This document shows, one piece after another, positions 9,686 through 17,875 of a stretch of 64,000 nt of DNA. Position 1 is the stretch's first letter, and each line of letters starts with the position of its first letter. Source of the stretch: JAABRU01 sp041390465 (lineage in GTDB: Bacteria; Desulfobacterota; Desulfobacteria; Desulfobacterales; Desulfococcaceae); contig JAWKPW010000009.1 of NCBI GenBank assembly GCA_041390465.1, positions 1 through 64,000 on the forward strand, given 5' to 3'. The notes under the pieces were generated by a model, which was not told the origin of the DNA, searched no databases, and saw only the letters and a program-made list of their open reading frames with translations. The translations under genes were made by a program, and so were the position numbers.

Positions 9686-11011
9686 ATGGAAGCCAAAAAG
9701 TGTGAATACGGAACCACTTTCAGAGACAAGATCTGTCTGTTTTCCCACGAGTATCTGAAATGCTGTCTGTACCTTTCCGGCACTGACGCACCGGCCGATG
9801 GGAAAGGATTCACCAAAAAACTGTTCTCAAATCTCATCGGAACTTCCCAGGTGCTGGAAAGTTTTCTGGATTTTCACGGGGCAAAAAACAACAAAGACTG
9901 GTATCTGTACCGGGAGCTTTCTGCCGCAGTCCGGCATATCAGTCTGGGGGCCTATTCCCAGAAGCATCTCCTCAACCGTATGGCTTTCTACAATCTGAAA
10001 GATACGGAGCAGTTCCGGAGCGAGGGGCTGAAAAATCTTGATTTTCTCACCCTGTGCCTGAAAAAAATGGGGCCGGTGATCCTTGACGAGGCTGTGCGCC
10101 TGAACATCCCCATCCCCCAGACACTGTTTCAAACTTCTGATTTTCCTGCCATTACCACCGGAGATCGGCTGGAATACAATATCAATGATGAGCAGAAAAC
10201 CAGTCAGAAAAAACATGTGGTCAAAATAGCCAATGATTTTCTGTATATTGCAGAACATTTTGAGCAGTATGAATTTTTTGAACCTTATGATGCCCTGAAG
10301 CTGCGGACAAAGGTTCCGGATGTCATCAATGAAGTGGAAATCCGGAGGTATGAAATGCTGGTGCACAATCTGCAGTCCGCGTTTGACACCTATGTCATCC
10401 ACGGCGGTTACGAATTCGGAGAGCGGAAACTCAAGGAGCTGCGAAGCCATTTTTCCGTGGTTTTTCATATTCTGCAGATGATGGGCCGTCTGCTGCACTT
10501 TTATGAGCGGCATCTGCATGAGGCCGGATACAAGGATATTTACAAAAAAGTCCGCAATCAGCTTTCTTTTCTGGTGGATCCTGACATGCTTCTGGATCGC
10601 ACCGTCAATTTCGGTCTGTATTATGCCTGCCATTTTCTCTCCAAGGGAAAAGACCTGGCCCGTGAAGTGCTCAGGGAAAATGTGGAACGGGGATTGATTA
10701 AGGTGGGGATTCCTGTGACACGGGGATTTCACAACCGGCCCTGCATGATGGTGGTAAAAGTGGTGCAGCATTACGGCGGGCAGGTGACAATGCGCGCGGG
10801 TGACGGCTGTTTTGATGCCGGCAGTATGCTGGATATGCAGTGGGCCGGAGGAAAAATCCAGAATGAAAATATCACCGAGGTTATCTTTGAAGGAGATGTG
10901 CGCGCACTCAGAGACCTTGAAATCCTTGCCGGCGTCAACTATGGAGAGGATCATATAGGGAAGCCGGTTCCCCTGCCCCTTGCCTTGAGATACCTCAGAG
11001 AAGATCGATAA
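9686..11011 (+). CDS. Protein with C-terminal HPr-like phosphocarrier domain
   Basis: The first 340 residues have no domain I can name; they are rich in leucine and aromatic residues and look alpha-helical. Residues about 338-430 form an HPr-like domain: GFHNRPC places a histidine at 349 where HPr has His15, and a serine at 380 lies exactly 31 residues on, where HPr has Ser46. Both phosphorylation sites of a PTS phosphocarrier therefore seem kept. It sits 3 bases after sufB and overlaps the start of ispD (stop and start share a base), so it is part of the suf-ispD operon. A link between phosphotransfer signalling and Fe-S or isoprenoid synthesis is only inferred. Confidence 0.75.
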   Translation: MEAKKCEYGTTFRDKICLFSHEYLKCCLYLSGTDAPADGKGFTKKLFSNLIGTSQVLESFLDFHGAKNNKDWYLYRELSAAVRHISLGAYSQKHLLNRMAFYNLKDTEQFRSEGLKNLDFLTLCLKKMGPVILDEAVRLNIPIPQTLFQTSDFPAITTGDRLEYNINDEQKTSQKKHVVKIANDFLYIAEHFEQYEFFEPYDALKLRTKVPDVINEVEIRRYEMLVHNLQSAFDTYVIHGGYEFGERKLKELRSHFSVVFHILQMMGRLLHFYERHLHEAGYKDIYKKVRNQLSFLVDPDMLLDRTVNFGLYYACHFLSKGKDLAREVLRENVERGLIKVGIPVTRGFHNRPCMMVVKVVQHYGGQVTMRAGDGCFDAGSMLDMQWAGGKIQNENITEVIFEGDVRALRDLEILAGVNYGEDHIGKPVPLPLALRYLREDR

Positions 11012-11733
11012 TGCTGAAGGCATCCGCAATCATTGTGGCCGGAGGCAAAGGCATCCGTATGGGCGGAAATATCCGGAAGCAGTATCTTGAAATCTCTGGT
11101 CAGCCCCTGCTTTGTCACACTCTCAGAGCTTTTGGCGCGTGTCCATCTGTTGAACAGATATTTCTTGTGGTTCCGGCTGCGGATACTGATTTCTGCCGGA
11201 AGTCCATTGTTTCCCCTCTCAGCTTCCGTGAAAAAATCCGGGTGGTGCGCGGTGGAAAGGAGCGGCAGGATTCCGTGTACAACGGCCTGCTGGCCGCAGA
11301 GGCGTATGGCGGAATTGCGGTCATACATGACGGGGTGCGTCCCTTTGTCCTTCCGGAACAAATTCAGGCCACCATTGACTGTGCCGCGGAAAACGGAGCT
11401 GCCATGCTGGGAATCCCCGCGTTTGACACACTCAAGCAGGTGAATGAAAGCAAAGAGGTGGAAAAGACCCTTGACCGGACCGGAATCTGGCTGGCTCAGA
11501 CCCCGCAGACCTTTTCTTACGATCTGATACGCAACGCCCATGAGTGGGCGCGTCAGTCCGGATATTTCGGCACGGATGACGCCTCTCTGATTGAAAGAAC
11601 CGGCCGGAAAGTGCGCATGATTGCGGGCTCCCGCTTCAATATCAAAATCACCACTCCCGAAGATCTGCGGTTTGCACAGGCCATTTATCCCCTGTTTCAG
11701 CAGATGTCCGATCCGAACAGGGGGACAGGTTGA
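11011..11733 (+). CDS. ispD: 2-C-methyl-D-erythritol 4-phosphate cytidylyltransferase
   Basis: Third enzyme of the non-mevalonate isoprenoid pathway; it joins CTP and methylerythritol phosphate. At 240 residues it has the usual size. The N-terminal nucleotide loop is IIVAGGKGIRMGG (8-20), followed by KQYLEISGQPLL, RGGKERQDSVYNGL, HDGVRPFV (106-113), the QTPQTF motif and the C-terminal NIKITTPEDL. The ATG overlaps the stop codon of the preceding gene. A short hydrophilic tail precedes the stop. The pathway kinase ispE is about 45 kb away in this window; ispF is not seen. Confidence 0.93.
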   Translation: MLKASAIIVAGGKGIRMGGNIRKQYLEISGQPLLCHTLRAFGACPSVEQIFLVVPAADTDFCRKSIVSPLSFREKIRVVRGGKERQDSVYNGLLAAEAYGGIAVIHDGVRPFVLPEQIQATIDCAAENGAAMLGIPAFDTLKQVNESKEVEKTLDRTGIWLAQTPQTFSYDLIRNAHEWARQSGYFGTDDASLIERTGRKVRMIAGSRFNIKITTPEDLRFAQAIYPLFQQMSDPNRGTG

Positions 11734-11763
11734 ACCCGGTTCCCCCAGTCGGATCAAATGCCC

Positions 11764-12933
11764 TTACGGATTTTTTCCCAGTCTTTTCAGCAAAAGGGGA
11801 ATTCTGTCAATATAGACCGGATAGCCTTTCACGGTTCGGACAAAAAGAAATATTCCAATGCATCCGGTGACAATATTGGGCATCCACATGCCTATCAGGG
11901 GCGGATATTTCCCGGTTTCTCCGAACACCATGCCTGCGGACAGGAGAAGATAATAAAACAGAAAGAGAAAAAGCCCCAGTCCCAGTCCAAAGGATTTGCG
12001 CGCGGTTTTGCTCTGTATGCCCAGAGGAACGGCAAGAATGCCCAGAGAAAAACAGGCAAAGGGGATGGAAAATTTTTTGTGAAATTCGATCACAGCGCTG
12101 TAGTACCTGCTGTCTTTTTTGTCTGAATTCTCCTGAATCCAGCTTCGCAGTTCCCCCAGTCTCATTTCTTTTTCATTTTTGGGCCCCAGCCCGATGCCGG
12201 ATGCGGCATTGCGCAGATCCAGTGTCAGATCATAGGTGTCAAAGCGCACCGTGTTCACAGACCGTTTTTCCAGATTGGCATGGTTGATGGTGCCGTTGAA
12301 CAGCCGCATTTGGAAAAGCAGTTTTTCCGGTTCAGCGGACATTTTGGCCCTCGGAGCGATCACGGTTACTGCCGATCCCGCCTTGCGTTCATCCTGAATA
12401 AACACATCAATCAGTTCCCTGGTTTTCAGATCAATCCGGTTCACATACAGCATGACCCCCTCAAAGGCAGTGGTGAAGGTTCGCTCCTTCAGACCGATGT
12501 CAATACTTGATTTGGCAATCTCAACCGTCAACTGTTTTACAGAGGTTCTTCCCCAGGGCATTCCCTCAATGATCATGAATCCGGTCAGAACACATCCCAG
12601 CAGACAGAAACTCAGCACAGCAGGCAGCAACTGACAGATGCTTACCCCGCCGGATTTGAGGGCGATGATTTCATTGTCTGCTGACATGCGCAGAAAGGTA
12701 AGCAGGATGGACATCATGACAGACATGGGGATGACAAATACGAGAAAATAGGGCATGGTATAAATCAGCATCCAGAAAATCCGCGCCATGCCGATATTGT
12801 AATTGACTATCATATTCGTGATCTGCAGAATTTCTGTCAGAAGAAAAACAAAGAGGAAAAATATGACATTAATGAAAAAAGGGGAAAGCATTTCCCTGAA
12901 CAGATAACGGTTTATGACAGAATTGAGTTTCAT
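11764..12933 (-). CDS. LptF/LptG-family lipopolysaccharide export permease
   Basis: A 389-residue YjgP/YjgQ permease, one of the two membrane subunits that extract lipopolysaccharide from the inner membrane for the Lpt bridge. Three membrane segments near the N terminus (about 15-35, 50-75, 95-120) are followed by a periplasmic beta-rich domain (about 130-265) and three C-terminal segments. The motif VIEFHKKFSIPFACFSLGILAVPLG at the fifth segment is typical. The ATG at 12933 has a ggga site 5 bases upstream; the longer frame adds 25 unrelated residues. A separate LptF/LptG partner is not adjacent. It converges on ispD with 30 bases between stops. Confidence 0.87.
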   Translation of the reverse strand: MKLNSVINRYLFREMLSPFFINVIFFLFVFLLTEILQITNMIVNYNIGMARIFWMLIYTMPYFLVFVIPMSVMMSILLTFLRMSADNEIIALKSGGVSICQLLPAVLSFCLLGCVLTGFMIIEGMPWGRTSVKQLTVEIAKSSIDIGLKERTFTTAFEGVMLYVNRIDLKTRELIDVFIQDERKAGSAVTVIAPRAKMSAEPEKLLFQMRLFNGTINHANLEKRSVNTVRFDTYDLTLDLRNAASGIGLGPKNEKEMRLGELRSWIQENSDKKDSRYYSAVIEFHKKFSIPFACFSLGILAVPLGIQSKTARKSFGLGLGLFLFLFYYLLLSAGMVFGETGKYPPLIGMWMPNIVTGCIGIFLFVRTVKGYPVYIDRIPLLLKRLGKNP

Positions 12934-13107
12934 ATGCTCCCATCTTGTGACATAATTCATTAAAACATCGAACTGAAGGATTCTTCGTATGGAGTTTTCT
13001 GTCACCATATTGATTTTTTCCCTTTAAGTCAACGCCGTGTTCCGCCTGAAACAAGACAGAAAATTCCGCAGCCCGGACAGCAATCATGCAGGAGTTTGCA
13101 CGCACCC

Positions 13108-13142
13108 AAAAAAACCGGATTTTTCCGAAAAATCCGGTTTTT
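13108..13142 (-). terminator. Family C hairpin acting as terminator of the Ni/Co importer
   Basis: The arms aaaaccggattttt and aaaaatccggttttt form a long perfect hairpin with a run of T on both strands. It is 62 bases past the stop of the minus-strand ATPase gene and upstream of the permease start, so it fits a terminator. The same hairpin recurs at five or more places. Confidence 0.55.
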
Positions 13143-13204
13143 CACAAAATTTATGGAAAACAGGTTCCTGATTTTTGGAAGTCTTCCGCAGCGGAAAAAA
13201 TCCT

Positions 13205-13916
13205 TCAGTTATGTGCATGACCGGTATGGGGATGCGCATGAACATACTGACGCAGGTTCATGTCCGTGCGGATTTTTCCCTTTTCCATCATGAACATGAC
13301 ATCTGTTATTTTTGCCATGAATTCACTTTCATGGGAGATCAGAATATAGGAAAGATCCAGATTTTTCAGCACTTCAATGAGTTTGTCCTTGGTCTTTTCA
13401 TCAAGGCCGGTGCTGGGTTCATCCAGCAGCAGAATCTCAGGTTCCATGGCCAGAACAGTGGCCAGCGCACCAGCCGCTTTTCTCCGGACAGTTTGTGGGT
13501 AATCCGATCCTCAAACTGGCCAGTCCCAAATCAGCAAGCGTTTTTCTGGCAATTTCCGCAGCCTCCTGCCTGGATTTTCCCATATTGAGAGGCCCGAAAG
13601 CCACATCTTCCAGCACAGTGGGACTGAACAACTGATCATCGGCATCCTGAAACAGCAGCCCGACTTTGCGGTAAACTTCCTGAAAATCTTTGTCGCTTTT
13701 TACAGGTTTGCCAAAAATTTCAATGCGTCCGGCTGTGGGTTTGAGCAGGCCCATGATGATGTGGAACAGGGTTGTTTTTCCGCTTCCGTTGGGGCCCACA
13801 AGACCGATGCGATCCCCGCGAAAGACTTCCAGACTGACCTGATCCAGAATCATGCCCTGTCCCGGATAGGTGAAGCAGACATTTTTCAGACGGATAAGAG
13901 GCTGTGATGCTGTCAT
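13205..13916 (-). pseudogene. nikO: Nickel/cobalt ECF importer ATPase, frame broken
   Basis: The ATP-binding subunit of an energy-coupling-factor importer (CbiO/NikO type). Walker A GPNGSGKTT and Q-loop LFQDADDQLFSPTV lie in the first frame (13437-13916). Walker B ILLLDEPSTGLD and the switch histidine ISHESEF lie in a second frame (13205-13447). Between about 13440 and 13515 two single bases appear to be missing. The signature motif also reads LSGEKR rather than the usual LSGGEKR, which implies a further in-frame loss of three bases. The neighbouring subunits are intact, so either the sequence is wrong here or the ATPase is recently lost. The start overlaps the nikQ stop by 4 bases. Confidence 0.8.
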
Positions 13917-14671
13917 TGCTTATGCCAGTACTCCAAAAAAATTAATCCCGCGACTGCCCCGGACAGCAAACCTGTCCATATCCAGTCTGCGCGGGAAAAG
14001 GAAAATTCCCGCAGGCAGTAAAATTTTCCCTTAAACCCCCGGCACCGCATGGCCTGATAGACCCGATCCGCCCTTGCGGATGCGCGCACAAAAAGCATTC
14101 CCACGAAATACGCATAGGTTCTGTAGGTATGGATATCTGTTTTTGGATTGAAATTCCGTATCTTCGCTGCCCGAAGCAGTCTTCGGTATTCCTGCTCGAT
14201 GACAAAAATATAGCGGTAGGTCAGCAGCAGCAGATGCACGAGTTTTTCAGGTATTTTAAGAGAATTCAGGGCATATCCCAGAGTGGTGAAATTCATGGTT
14301 GTGACAAGGGAGATGAAAACCGCAAGGATGGCGGTGGATTTGAGACTGATTCGGGCAGCAAGGAGAAAGCCTTCACGGGTCAGGCTGAGTTTCCACACCC
14401 GGTACAGGGCTTCTCCTTCAAAGGTGAAGGGCAGGAGAATCCATAAGAAAAGCAGAAAGCCCCACATGGCTGCCATGCGGATTGTCACCTCTTTCAGGTT
14501 CAGGCGGGCCATGAAAAGCAGGAACAGGGAGAAAAACAGACCTGCCCAAAGGGCGGGAAAATTTTCTGAAAGGGCAATCACAAAAGAAAGCAGGGTGGCA
14601 AAAGCCACCCTGCATACGGGATCAATCCTGTGAATCAGAGAATCTCCCGCTGCAAAAGGTTCTTCCATCAT
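13913..14671 (-). CDS. nikQ: ECF importer transmembrane coupling subunit (CbiQ/NikQ type)
   Basis: The T-component (252 residues) that couples ATPase and substrate-specific subunits in a nickel or cobalt ECF importer. It has about five membrane segments: two close together near 30-50 and 60-85, one near 110-130, and one at the C terminus (about 230-248). The signature of the coupling helices is visible as ARASARADRVYQAMRCRGF (near 200), including the ARG-type motif that contacts the ATPase. It overlaps its neighbours at both ends by 4 bases (ATGA type), so the operon is translationally coupled. Confidence 0.88.
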   Translation of the reverse strand: MMEEPFAAGDSLIHRIDPVCRVAFATLLSFVIALSENFPALWAGLFFSLFLLFMARLNLKEVTIRMAAMWGFLLFLWILLPFTFEGEALYRVWKLSLTREGFLLAARISLKSTAILAVFISLVTTMNFTTLGYALNSLKIPEKLVHLLLLTYRYIFVIEQEYRRLLRAAKIRNFNPKTDIHTYRTYAYFVGMLFVRASARADRVYQAMRCRGFKGKFYCLREFSFSRADWIWTGLLSGAVAGLIFLEYWHKQ

Positions 14672-15354
14672 TTTTCCGGCAATCCGCCTTTCTTTTTTGC
14701 TCTGAAATACAGCGCCAGTCCCATGATGCCGAAAATATAACCGATACCTCCGACAATTTCATTGAGTGCCGGTCCTTTCTGCTGAGAATCTGCCAGCATG
14801 CGGATGACGGGTTTGAGTTTTTCATCCAAAGATTTCTCCACGGATGTCTGAATCATCTTTTGCAGTTCTTCCCTGTCCGGAAGATCTGGCATGAGCGCAT
14901 TTTTTGCGGAAATTTCGGAAAGTCCCGCATCAGTTGATTTCTCTGATGATTTCTCTGAATTTTCCGGGAGCTTGGCATCAGGATGCACACCGGTTCTTTC
15001 CCCGCCCCGGTCTGTATCTGCTGCAGCAGTTACTTCCTCAAGAGGAATCGTCCATTCGCCCTTATGCCCCATTCCTGCAAGAAGTTCAATCTTCATCGCT
15101 GTTTTTTGGGGAACGGGAAAGGAGAAACTGCCGTTTTCATCCGTCTTTGTGGTCAGCAGCCGTTTTCCCGCAGGATCATACACGGCAACTTCCGCACCCT
15201 GCGCTTTTCTGCCGCCGCTGAACTTGCCCTCTCCGCAAACCGTATTTCCCTCCACCCAGGCAAAAACTGTGACTTTGTGCGCCAAAGCCGTATTGCTCAT
15301 CAGGAAAGAAAAAAGCACGGGCACAAGTATTTTGAAAACGGTCTGTTTTTTCAT
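14668..15354 (-). CDS. nikL: Nickel/cobalt importer accessory subunit (NikL-like)
   Basis: A 228-residue envelope protein. It has a signal peptide (1-25, ending LAHK), then a carboxypeptidase-regulatory-like beta domain (about 26-105; DPAGKRLLTTKTDENGSFSF). A low-complexity acidic and serine-rich linker (about 115-155) precedes a single C-terminal membrane helix (about 200-218) and a short basic tail. Small proteins of this build accompany CbiM-type permeases in nickel clusters of Desulfovibrio-type bacteria, where they were named NikL. The assignment rests mainly on position between nikM and nikQ, with 4-base overlaps at both ends. Confidence 0.72.
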   Translation of the reverse strand: MKKQTVFKILVPVLFSFLMSNTALAHKVTVFAWVEGNTVCGEGKFSGGRKAQGAEVAVYDPAGKRLLTTKTDENGSFSFPVPQKTAMKIELLAGMGHKGEWTIPLEEVTAAADTDRGGERTGVHPDAKLPENSEKSSEKSTDAGLSEISAKNALMPDLPDREELQKMIQTSVEKSLDEKLKPVIRMLADSQQKGPALNEIVGGIGYIFGIMGLALYFRAKKKGGLPEK

Positions 15355-16010
15355 AATGTGGAACTTTCTGCGGTCTGCTGCGCTCCTTTGGGCATGACAA
15401 TGGGTTCACTTTCCCGGAAGGGCAGAAGTTCAGGACGGACTTTTTTCAGAAAACTGATGCAGAATGCTGCAACAAATCCCTCAATAATCATAATGGGAAT
15501 ATGGACTGTCACCACAGCCGAAGCCACTGCAAAAAAGTTTTCTTCTGTAAACATCAGAGCCAGCCCCACAAGGATGCCGCTGAAAAAAACCGAAAGAAAA
15601 CCGCAGGCAAAGGATGCACAGAAAGAAACCGCTCCATTCCGGTGAATCAGAAATCCGAACAGAAAATAGCAGATTACCGCCGGTGCAGCCATGATAACCG
15701 TATTGACCCCCAGCGTGGTGATGCCGCCAAACTGGAACAGCATTCCCTGCAGGAGCAGCGCGATCAGAATGGCCGGAAATGCCGCCCATCCCAGCAGAAG
15801 CCCCACAATTCCGTTGAGAATCAGGTGTGCGCTGGAAGGCCCGATGGGCACATGAATCAGGGAGGCCACAAAAAAAGCCGCAGACAGAATGGCTGCCTGG
15901 GGAATTTTCTGATCTTCAAGTTTTTTCAAACCAATGGCTGTTCCGGCCGCGGCCAGAGCCACACCGGAAATCAGCACCGGAGCCGAAAGAATTCCTTCAG
16001 ATATGTGCAT
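15351..16010 (-). CDS. nikM: Nickel/cobalt ECF importer substrate-binding membrane subunit
   Basis: The S-component that captures the metal. The protein begins MHISEGIL, the conserved CbiM/NikM N terminus in which Met1 amine and His2 coordinate the metal. Other conserved parts are HVPIGPSSAHLILNGIVGLLLGWAAFPAIL (about 55-85) and FQFGGITTLGVNTVIMA (about 93-110). Around seven membrane helices fill the 219 residues. The presence of a NikK-like DUF4198 gene and of NikL rather than CbiN favours nickel over cobalt, but the motif alone does not decide it. Downstream, nikL overlaps by 4 bases. Confidence 0.9.
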   Translation of the reverse strand: MHISEGILSAPVLISGVALAAAGTAIGLKKLEDQKIPQAAILSAAFFVASLIHVPIGPSSAHLILNGIVGLLLGWAAFPAILIALLLQGMLFQFGGITTLGVNTVIMAAPAVICYFLFGFLIHRNGAVSFCASFACGFLSVFFSGILVGLALMFTEENFFAVASAVVTVHIPIMIIEGFVAAFCISFLKKVRPELLPFRESEPIVMPKGAQQTAESSTL

Positions 16011-16027
16011 AAGAACCTCTTTTGGTT

Positions 16028-16143
16028 TAATACCGATTCCCCATTGAAACCATGCGTTCTGTCAGGTTTGTTTTAACCGCAAAGGACATAAAGGTCACAA
16101 AAAACTGACAGGACTGTATAAAATCAATGGCGAATTGGTATAA
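16028..16143 (+). repeat. Family A element, core type 1
   Basis: The left end taataccgattccccattga and right end tcaatggcgaattggtata are inverted repeats. The interior carries the accgcaaaggacataaagg and cacaaaaaactgacagg stretch shared with 33290-33443 and 36368-36520. It sits between nikK and nikM and may interfere with or shape the operon transcript. Confidence 0.75.
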
Positions 16144-16197
16144 TGGGGATTGGGGAACAGGGATTCAGAGCAAAACCGGTTCGCCACCCTATTCCCC

Positions 16198-16974
16198 TTA
16201 TTTCATCTTCCAGTCCTCAAATTTCACCCAAATCACAGCGCCGATTTCCACGCTCTTGTCTTTTCCTTCCTGCTGAAGTTTGAAATCCGCTTCATTGAGC
16301 GCGGCAAATCCCCACCAGCCGGCTTTTGGGGCAGCATAGGTGAAAACACCGTTTCCGTCAGCCTTGATGGTCTGTGTCACCATGTAATCTGCGGGAGCCT
16401 GATATTTGCCTTCAGCATTGTAATATTCAACCTCCACTTCCGCATGGGGAACAGGTCTGCCATCCAGTTTGACAATTCCCTGAAACACATTTCCCGCATA
16501 AAGACCAAAGGGTTTGGAAAGGGGGACAATCTCGGTTTTCAGACCGATTTCCGCATCCCATCCCTCATCGTCTCCGAATGCGGCCACCACAGTTTTGGTG
16601 TAATGAATGATAAACACATCCTCGGCCGGTTCCCAATAGGGCTGAGGTTCCATGTAAAACATGTAAATTCCCGGTTTTTTGACAGCATACGCTGTTTCCC
16701 ATGCTGAGTGATCCATGACTTGGATCTCTTTCAGGGTTCCGAGAAGATCCTCTTTGTTCCCTCCTGCAAGCACGCCGAAGGCTTTGGGTTTTACCAAATC
16801 CATGCCGATCAGCTCAAAGGGATGGGAAAAAGATGCTTTCAGGGTTACGGTTCTGTCATCCTCCTGCATGATCATGGAATCCGAGGGAATGACCATGCCG
16901 TAATGCGCGGCACCCGGGACAGCAGCAAAAAGGAAAAGCGCCAAAATAATAGTCAACAATTTGATTTTTTTCAT
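16198..16974 (-). CDS. nikK: DUF4198 periplasmic protein of the nickel importer (NikK-like)
   Basis: A 258-residue secreted protein with a clear signal peptide (1-23, ending GAAHYG) and a DUF4198 fold, a family of periplasmic proteins found with nickel and cobalt importers. An early histidine right after the signal cleavage site (AHYG) is typical and could bind metal. The C-terminal part resembles a transthyretin-like beta domain (LDGRPVPHAEVEVEYY, about 170-185) ending in WVKFEDWK. The ATG at 16974 has ttggagg six bases upstream; four residues before it are also open. It is first in the nik cluster and has its own promoter and leader. Confidence 0.8.
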   Translation of the reverse strand: MKKIKLLTIILALFLFAAVPGAAHYGMVIPSDSMIMQEDDRTVTLKASFSHPFELIGMDLVKPKAFGVLAGGNKEDLLGTLKEIQVMDHSAWETAYAVKKPGIYMFYMEPQPYWEPAEDVFIIHYTKTVVAAFGDDEGWDAEIGLKTEIVPLSKPFGLYAGNVFQGIVKLDGRPVPHAEVEVEYYNAEGKYQAPADYMVTQTIKADGNGVFTYAAPKAGWWGFAALNEADFKLQQEGKDKSVEIGAVIWVKFEDWKMK

Positions 16975-16990
16975 TATTTCCTCCAAAAAA

Positions 16991-17112
16991 GAAAAACCAC
17001 GAGTATGGACATCTTCCTGATGCCGATAACCTTCGTGGTCTGATTATTTATATGAAATTGTGAATAAAAAAACTGTCTTTGTCTGCGGACTTCCTGCCCG
17101 CGTTTTGCTAAG
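16991..17112 (-). promoter_or_regulatory. Structured 5' leader of nikK with two AGGAA-loop hairpins
   Basis: On the transcript, a first hairpin cgggc-aggaa-gtccg (17086-17100) and a second ggcatc-aggaa-gatgtc (17008-17024) both show the pentaloop AGGAA. The second is nested in a longer helix accacga / tcgtggt (16996-17039) followed by tttttctttttt and then the ggagg ribosome site. The 3' part therefore looks like an attenuator. Loop-exposed GGA is the CsrA recognition element, so CsrA control is one option; a metal riboswitch is another but I find no known riboswitch consensus. Confidence 0.45.
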
Positions 17113-17118
17113 TCAGAC

Positions 17119-17146
17119 ATTATACCAAAAAAAGTCCTGCGTCAAT
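17119..17146 (-). promoter_or_regulatory. Promoter of the nickel importer operon
   Basis: On the minus strand attgac (17146-17141) and a perfect tataat (17124-17119) are 16 bases apart. Transcription would start near 17112, giving a leader of about 138 bases before nikK. Confidence 0.6.
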
Positions 17147-17208
17147 GCAAAATCTCATGTTTTTTTCTGCCTCCGAATCCTTTTCAGTAATAAAATTTCA
17201 ATTATCTG

Positions 17209-17236
17209 TTGATTTTTTGTCAAGTTTTCATATAAA
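17209..17236 (+). promoter_or_regulatory. Possible promoter of the TRAP operon
   Basis: ttgatt (17209-17214) and tataaa (17231-17236) are 16 bases apart, about 64 bases before the dctQ start. It diverges from the nikK promoter. Confidence 0.4.
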
Positions 17237-17299
17237 GTCTTTCTGAATCAAACAGGTTTCGGCAGACAGACAAAGAACTGCAAACAAAAGGGAGGGACA

Positions 17300-17875
17300 A
17301 TGGTTTTTTTCCGAAACATCTGCCGGGGAATTGACACGGTCAACACCTGGGTGGGACGCTTTGTGGCATGGGCAGCTTTTCTTGTGGTGCTGGTTGTTTT
17401 TACGGATGTGGTCATGCGTTACGCGTTCAAAACCAGTTATGTGTTTGTGCAGGAACTGGAATGGCATCTTTTTTCCTTTATTTTTCTCATGGGGGCGGGC
17501 TATACCCTGCTCAAAGACGGTCATGTCCGGGTGGATATCATTTATCAGCGTTTAAGCCCCAAAGCCAGAGCCTGGGTAAATATTGTCGGAGTCATTTTTT
17601 TTCTCATTCCCGGATGCATTCTTGTTATTTCCACATCATGGCATTTTGTCCGCAATTCCTATTCCATCATGGAAGGCTCCCCGGATCCCGGAGGCATTCC
17701 CTACCGCTATATTGTAAAATTCTGCATTCCCGCAGGCTTTGTTCTGCTTCTGCTGCAGGGCATTGCTTTGGGAATCCGGAGTTTTTTCATTCTTATCGGC
17801 AAAGACCTTGACAGTGAACCCAAACCTGTTCCCCCTGTCACATCCGGGAACAAAGAAGCAGGGAGTGAAAACTGA
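17300..17875 (+). CDS. dctQ: TRAP transporter small membrane subunit
   Basis: The four-helix DctQ subunit (191 residues) of a tripartite periplasmic transporter, which imports organic acids using an ion gradient. Helices lie near 18-40, 52-70, 95-115 and 135-158. Family motifs include DVVMRYAFKTS (about 35-45), ELEWHLFSFIFLMGAGYTL and the HVRVDI stretch (about 74-79). The start has a gggaggga site just upstream. Its stop codon overlaps the dctM start (TGATGG type), so the two are coupled. A long hydrophilic, proline-rich tail follows the last helix. Confidence 0.9.
   Translation: MVFFRNICRGIDTVNTWVGRFVAWAAFLVVLVVFTDVVMRYAFKTSYVFVQELEWHLFSFIFLMGAGYTLLKDGHVRVDIIYQRLSPKARAWVNIVGVIFFLIPGCILVISTSWHFVRNSYSIMEGSPDPGGIPYRYIVKFCIPAGFVLLLLQGIALGIRSFFILIGKDLDSEPKPVPPVTSGNKEAGSEN

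Noticed and set aside
11758..12126. Plus-strand open frame opposite the LptF/G permease
   Set aside because: Shadow of the minus-strand gene, which has clear membrane segments and family motifs.
16991..17112. NiCo or cobalamin riboswitch in the nikK leader
   Set aside because: I could not match the conserved cores of either class; only the two AGGAA hairpins and an attenuator-like stem are supported.
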